Below are positions 62,755 to 64,000 of a DNA stretch of 64,000 nt, in pieces; the stretch's first letter is position 1; each line of letters starts with the position of its first letter. The notes under the pieces were generated by a model, which worked only from the letters and a program-made list of their open reading frames with translations, did no database searches and was not told the DNA's origin. The DNA is from Treponema denticola ATCC 35405 (GTDB lineage Bacteria > Spirochaetota > Spirochaetia > Treponematales > Treponemataceae). Where the stretch lies: the NCBI RefSeq assembly GCF_000008185.1, contig NC_002967.9, forward strand, positions 2,604,001-2,668,000. The letters run 5' to 3'. The position numbers and the translations under genes are program-made.

Positions 62755-64000
62755 GATCTTTCACCTCCATATGTGCATTCCACATCGTTTCATATAAGCC
62801 GTGATGAGAAAGAAGCTCATCATGGGTTCCGCTGTCTGCAACGGTGCCGTCTTTAATGACATAAATACAATCCGCAGAGGAGACCGTCGAAAGCCGGTGC
62901 GCAATCACGATGAGCGTCTTCCCCTCCGTCAGCTTAGAGATAGAGCGCTGAATAACCGCTTCGTTTTCAGGATCGGTGTAGGCGGTTGCCTCATCCAAAA
63001 TGATAATAGGTGCCGCTTTCAGCATTGCTCTTGCAATGGAGATACGCTGCCGCTCACCGCCGGAAAGATGCCCGCCGGAAGTGCCTACCACGGTATCGTA
63101 ACCGTGCTCCAGTTCCAAAATGAATTCATGGCAACCGCTTTGTCTTGCCGCTTCCTCCACTTCCGCATCCGTTGCATCCGCTCGCCCAATGCGGATATTT
63201 TCTCTGACCGTCATATTGAATAGATAATTATCCTGCGAGACAAAGGCGATCTTATCCGAATAGGCCTCTTGCGGAATTTCACGAATGTCCGTATCCTCCA
63301 GCAAAATTTTCCCGCTGCTCACATCCCAGAGCGAAGCGATAAGGCGCGCAATGGTACTCTTTCCGCTGCCGGAAGGACCGACCAGCGCAATAAAGCTGCC
63401 CTCCGGGATTTCCATAGAAATGCCATGAAGCACTTCCTTTTCCTTATACGAAAAACGAACATCCTGCAGCTTCAATGTGTTTTCTTTTGGAATAGCTCCG
63501 TCTAACGGGCGCTCCATTTCGGGAGCATACAGAATACTTTGAACTTCACCGAAGATGGTTCCCATGGTTCGAAAGTCGTCCGAATAACTCATCAAGGTTA
63601 TAAGCGGTGTGATGATGCCGACGGACAGAATAATAATTGTTACGAGATTCTGCGGAGAAAGATATCCTCCCTTTACCAAAAGACCGCCGATGGGGAGCAC
63701 GGAAACCATTGTAGCGGGCATGATTACCGTGGCGAATGTAAAGGTGAGAATACAGGAGCGCATCCAATCGATATAGCTGTGAGCGGCTTCATAGGCGTCA
63801 TGCACGAAGCGGTCGTAGGAACTTTTTGTATTCCCGAAAACCTTGATGACTTGAATACCGCCGATATATTCAACCGCCGTATCATTGAGCGCCTTTGTGG
63901 CTGTAACCGTGCGTTGATAGAATTGAGGACTGCCCTTCATCATAAGACCGTAACAGAAAAAGCCCACCGGTATCGTTGCAAGAGAAGCCAGCCCCATACG
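62747..64000 (-). CDS. ABC transporter, fused permease–ATPase half (first subunit, 5' end outside window)
   Basis: The frame is open to the window edge, so the start lies beyond 64000. The visible part has the last membrane helices and a complete ATPase: Walker A GPSGSGKST, signature LSGGERQRISIARAM, Walker B IIILDEATAYTDPENE. The ending DEATAYTD, not DEPTSALD, is shared by siderophore-type pairs (IrtA/B-like). It is expected to form a heterodimer with the next gene. Substrate inferred only from gene context. Confidence 0.88.
   Translation of the reverse strand, partial: RMGLASLATIPVGFFCYGLMMKGSPQFYQRTVTATKALNDTAVEYIGGIQVIKVFGNTKSSYDRFVHDAYEAAHSYIDWMRSCILTFTFATVIMPATMVSVLPIGGLLVKGGYLSPQNLVTIIILSVGIITPLITLMSYSDDFRTMGTIFGEVQSILYAPEMERPLDGAIPKENTLKLQDVRFSYKEKEVLHGISMEIPEGSFIALVGPSGSGKSTIARLIASLWDVSSGKILLEDTDIREIPQEAYSDKIAFVSQDNYLFNMTVRENIRIGRADATDAEVEEAARQSGCHEFILELEHGYDTVVGTSGGHLSGGERQRISIARAMLKAAPIIILDEATAYTDPENEAVIQRSISKLTEGKTLIVIAHRLSTVSSADCIYVIKDGTVADSGTHDELLSHHGLYETMWNAHMEVKDHA

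Overview
The window looks like part of a Treponema chromosome, most likely the T. denticola / T. putidum group. It is AT-rich. It encodes a BamA–Skp–MutS block preceded by a TamB-like gene, which I recall as the T. pallidum TP0325–TP0328 order. It also has many spirochaete-style lipoproteins, two cyclic-nucleotide-binding proteins, a 7TM-DISM chemotaxis receptor and giant GGDEF proteins. No rRNA, CRISPR array or prophage was seen. Assignments rest on motifs read by eye; no database search was run.

Layout. 1–1414: 3' part of recG (minus). 1586–12224: two tandem paralogous giant proteins of about 1770 residues, each pseudokinase-like domain, STAND-type ATPase, TPR-like helices, GAF, GGDEF, GAF; the second has a -1 frameshift in an A8 tract. 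12226–12426: tRNA-Pro and tRNA-Asp. 12553–19350: C69 dipeptidase, a chemotaxis receptor overlapping dnaX, and an EEP-family lipoprotein. 19417–20896: tRNA-Leu followed by an insertion sequence with duplicated ends. 20970–25023: M18 aminopeptidase with a hairpin/terminator unit, rhodanese lipoprotein, stand-alone DbpA-type RNA-binding protein, and a sigma-54 activator lacking its DNA-binding domain. 25020–30053: minus-strand genes (three envelope or TPR proteins, rpe, a secreted protein, tmk). 30098–40291: tamB–bamA–skp–mutS. 40314–47964: S41 peptidase lipoprotein, phosphoglycerate-mutase-like protein, hutU, then lolA–rodZ–rimO. 48120–51916: membrane protein with a 36-bp coding repeat, M15 peptidase, Holliday-junction-resolvase-like protein. 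51985–52090: probable orphan small RNA. 52108–55434: apbE, lspA, and two cNMP-binding proteins. 55532–58097: PHP phosphoesterase, an rRNA/tRNA uracil methyltransferase, and a truncated alpha/beta hydrolase. 58084–64000: a higher-GC block with an ECF transporter and two ABC exporter-type half transporters, apparently acquired; its left edge cuts the hydrolase.

Two themes cross the window. First, about nine genes (recG, dnaX, rpe, tmk, the sigma-54 activator, the S41 peptidase, the mutase, lolA, the PHP gene) have a good -10 box only 5–8 nt before the likely start codon, usually with a -35 box 17 nt further upstream, and no Shine-Dalgarno sequence. This predicts leaderless mRNAs beside ordinary SD-led genes. 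Second, two unrelated intergenic terminator regions (minus 20976–21026, plus 52049–52090) present the same 9-nt motif ATCCTCCTT, complementary to a Shine-Dalgarno sequence, in an 11-nt hairpin loop. This suggests a family of small RNAs or 3'UTR elements that pair with ribosome binding sites.

The envelope genes form a coherent set: TamB/BamA/Skp for outer-membrane assembly, LolA and LspA for lipoproteins, RodZ for cell shape, and an M15 peptidase for peptidoglycan. The giant GGDEF proteins, cNMP-binding proteins and chemotaxis receptor form a signalling layer.
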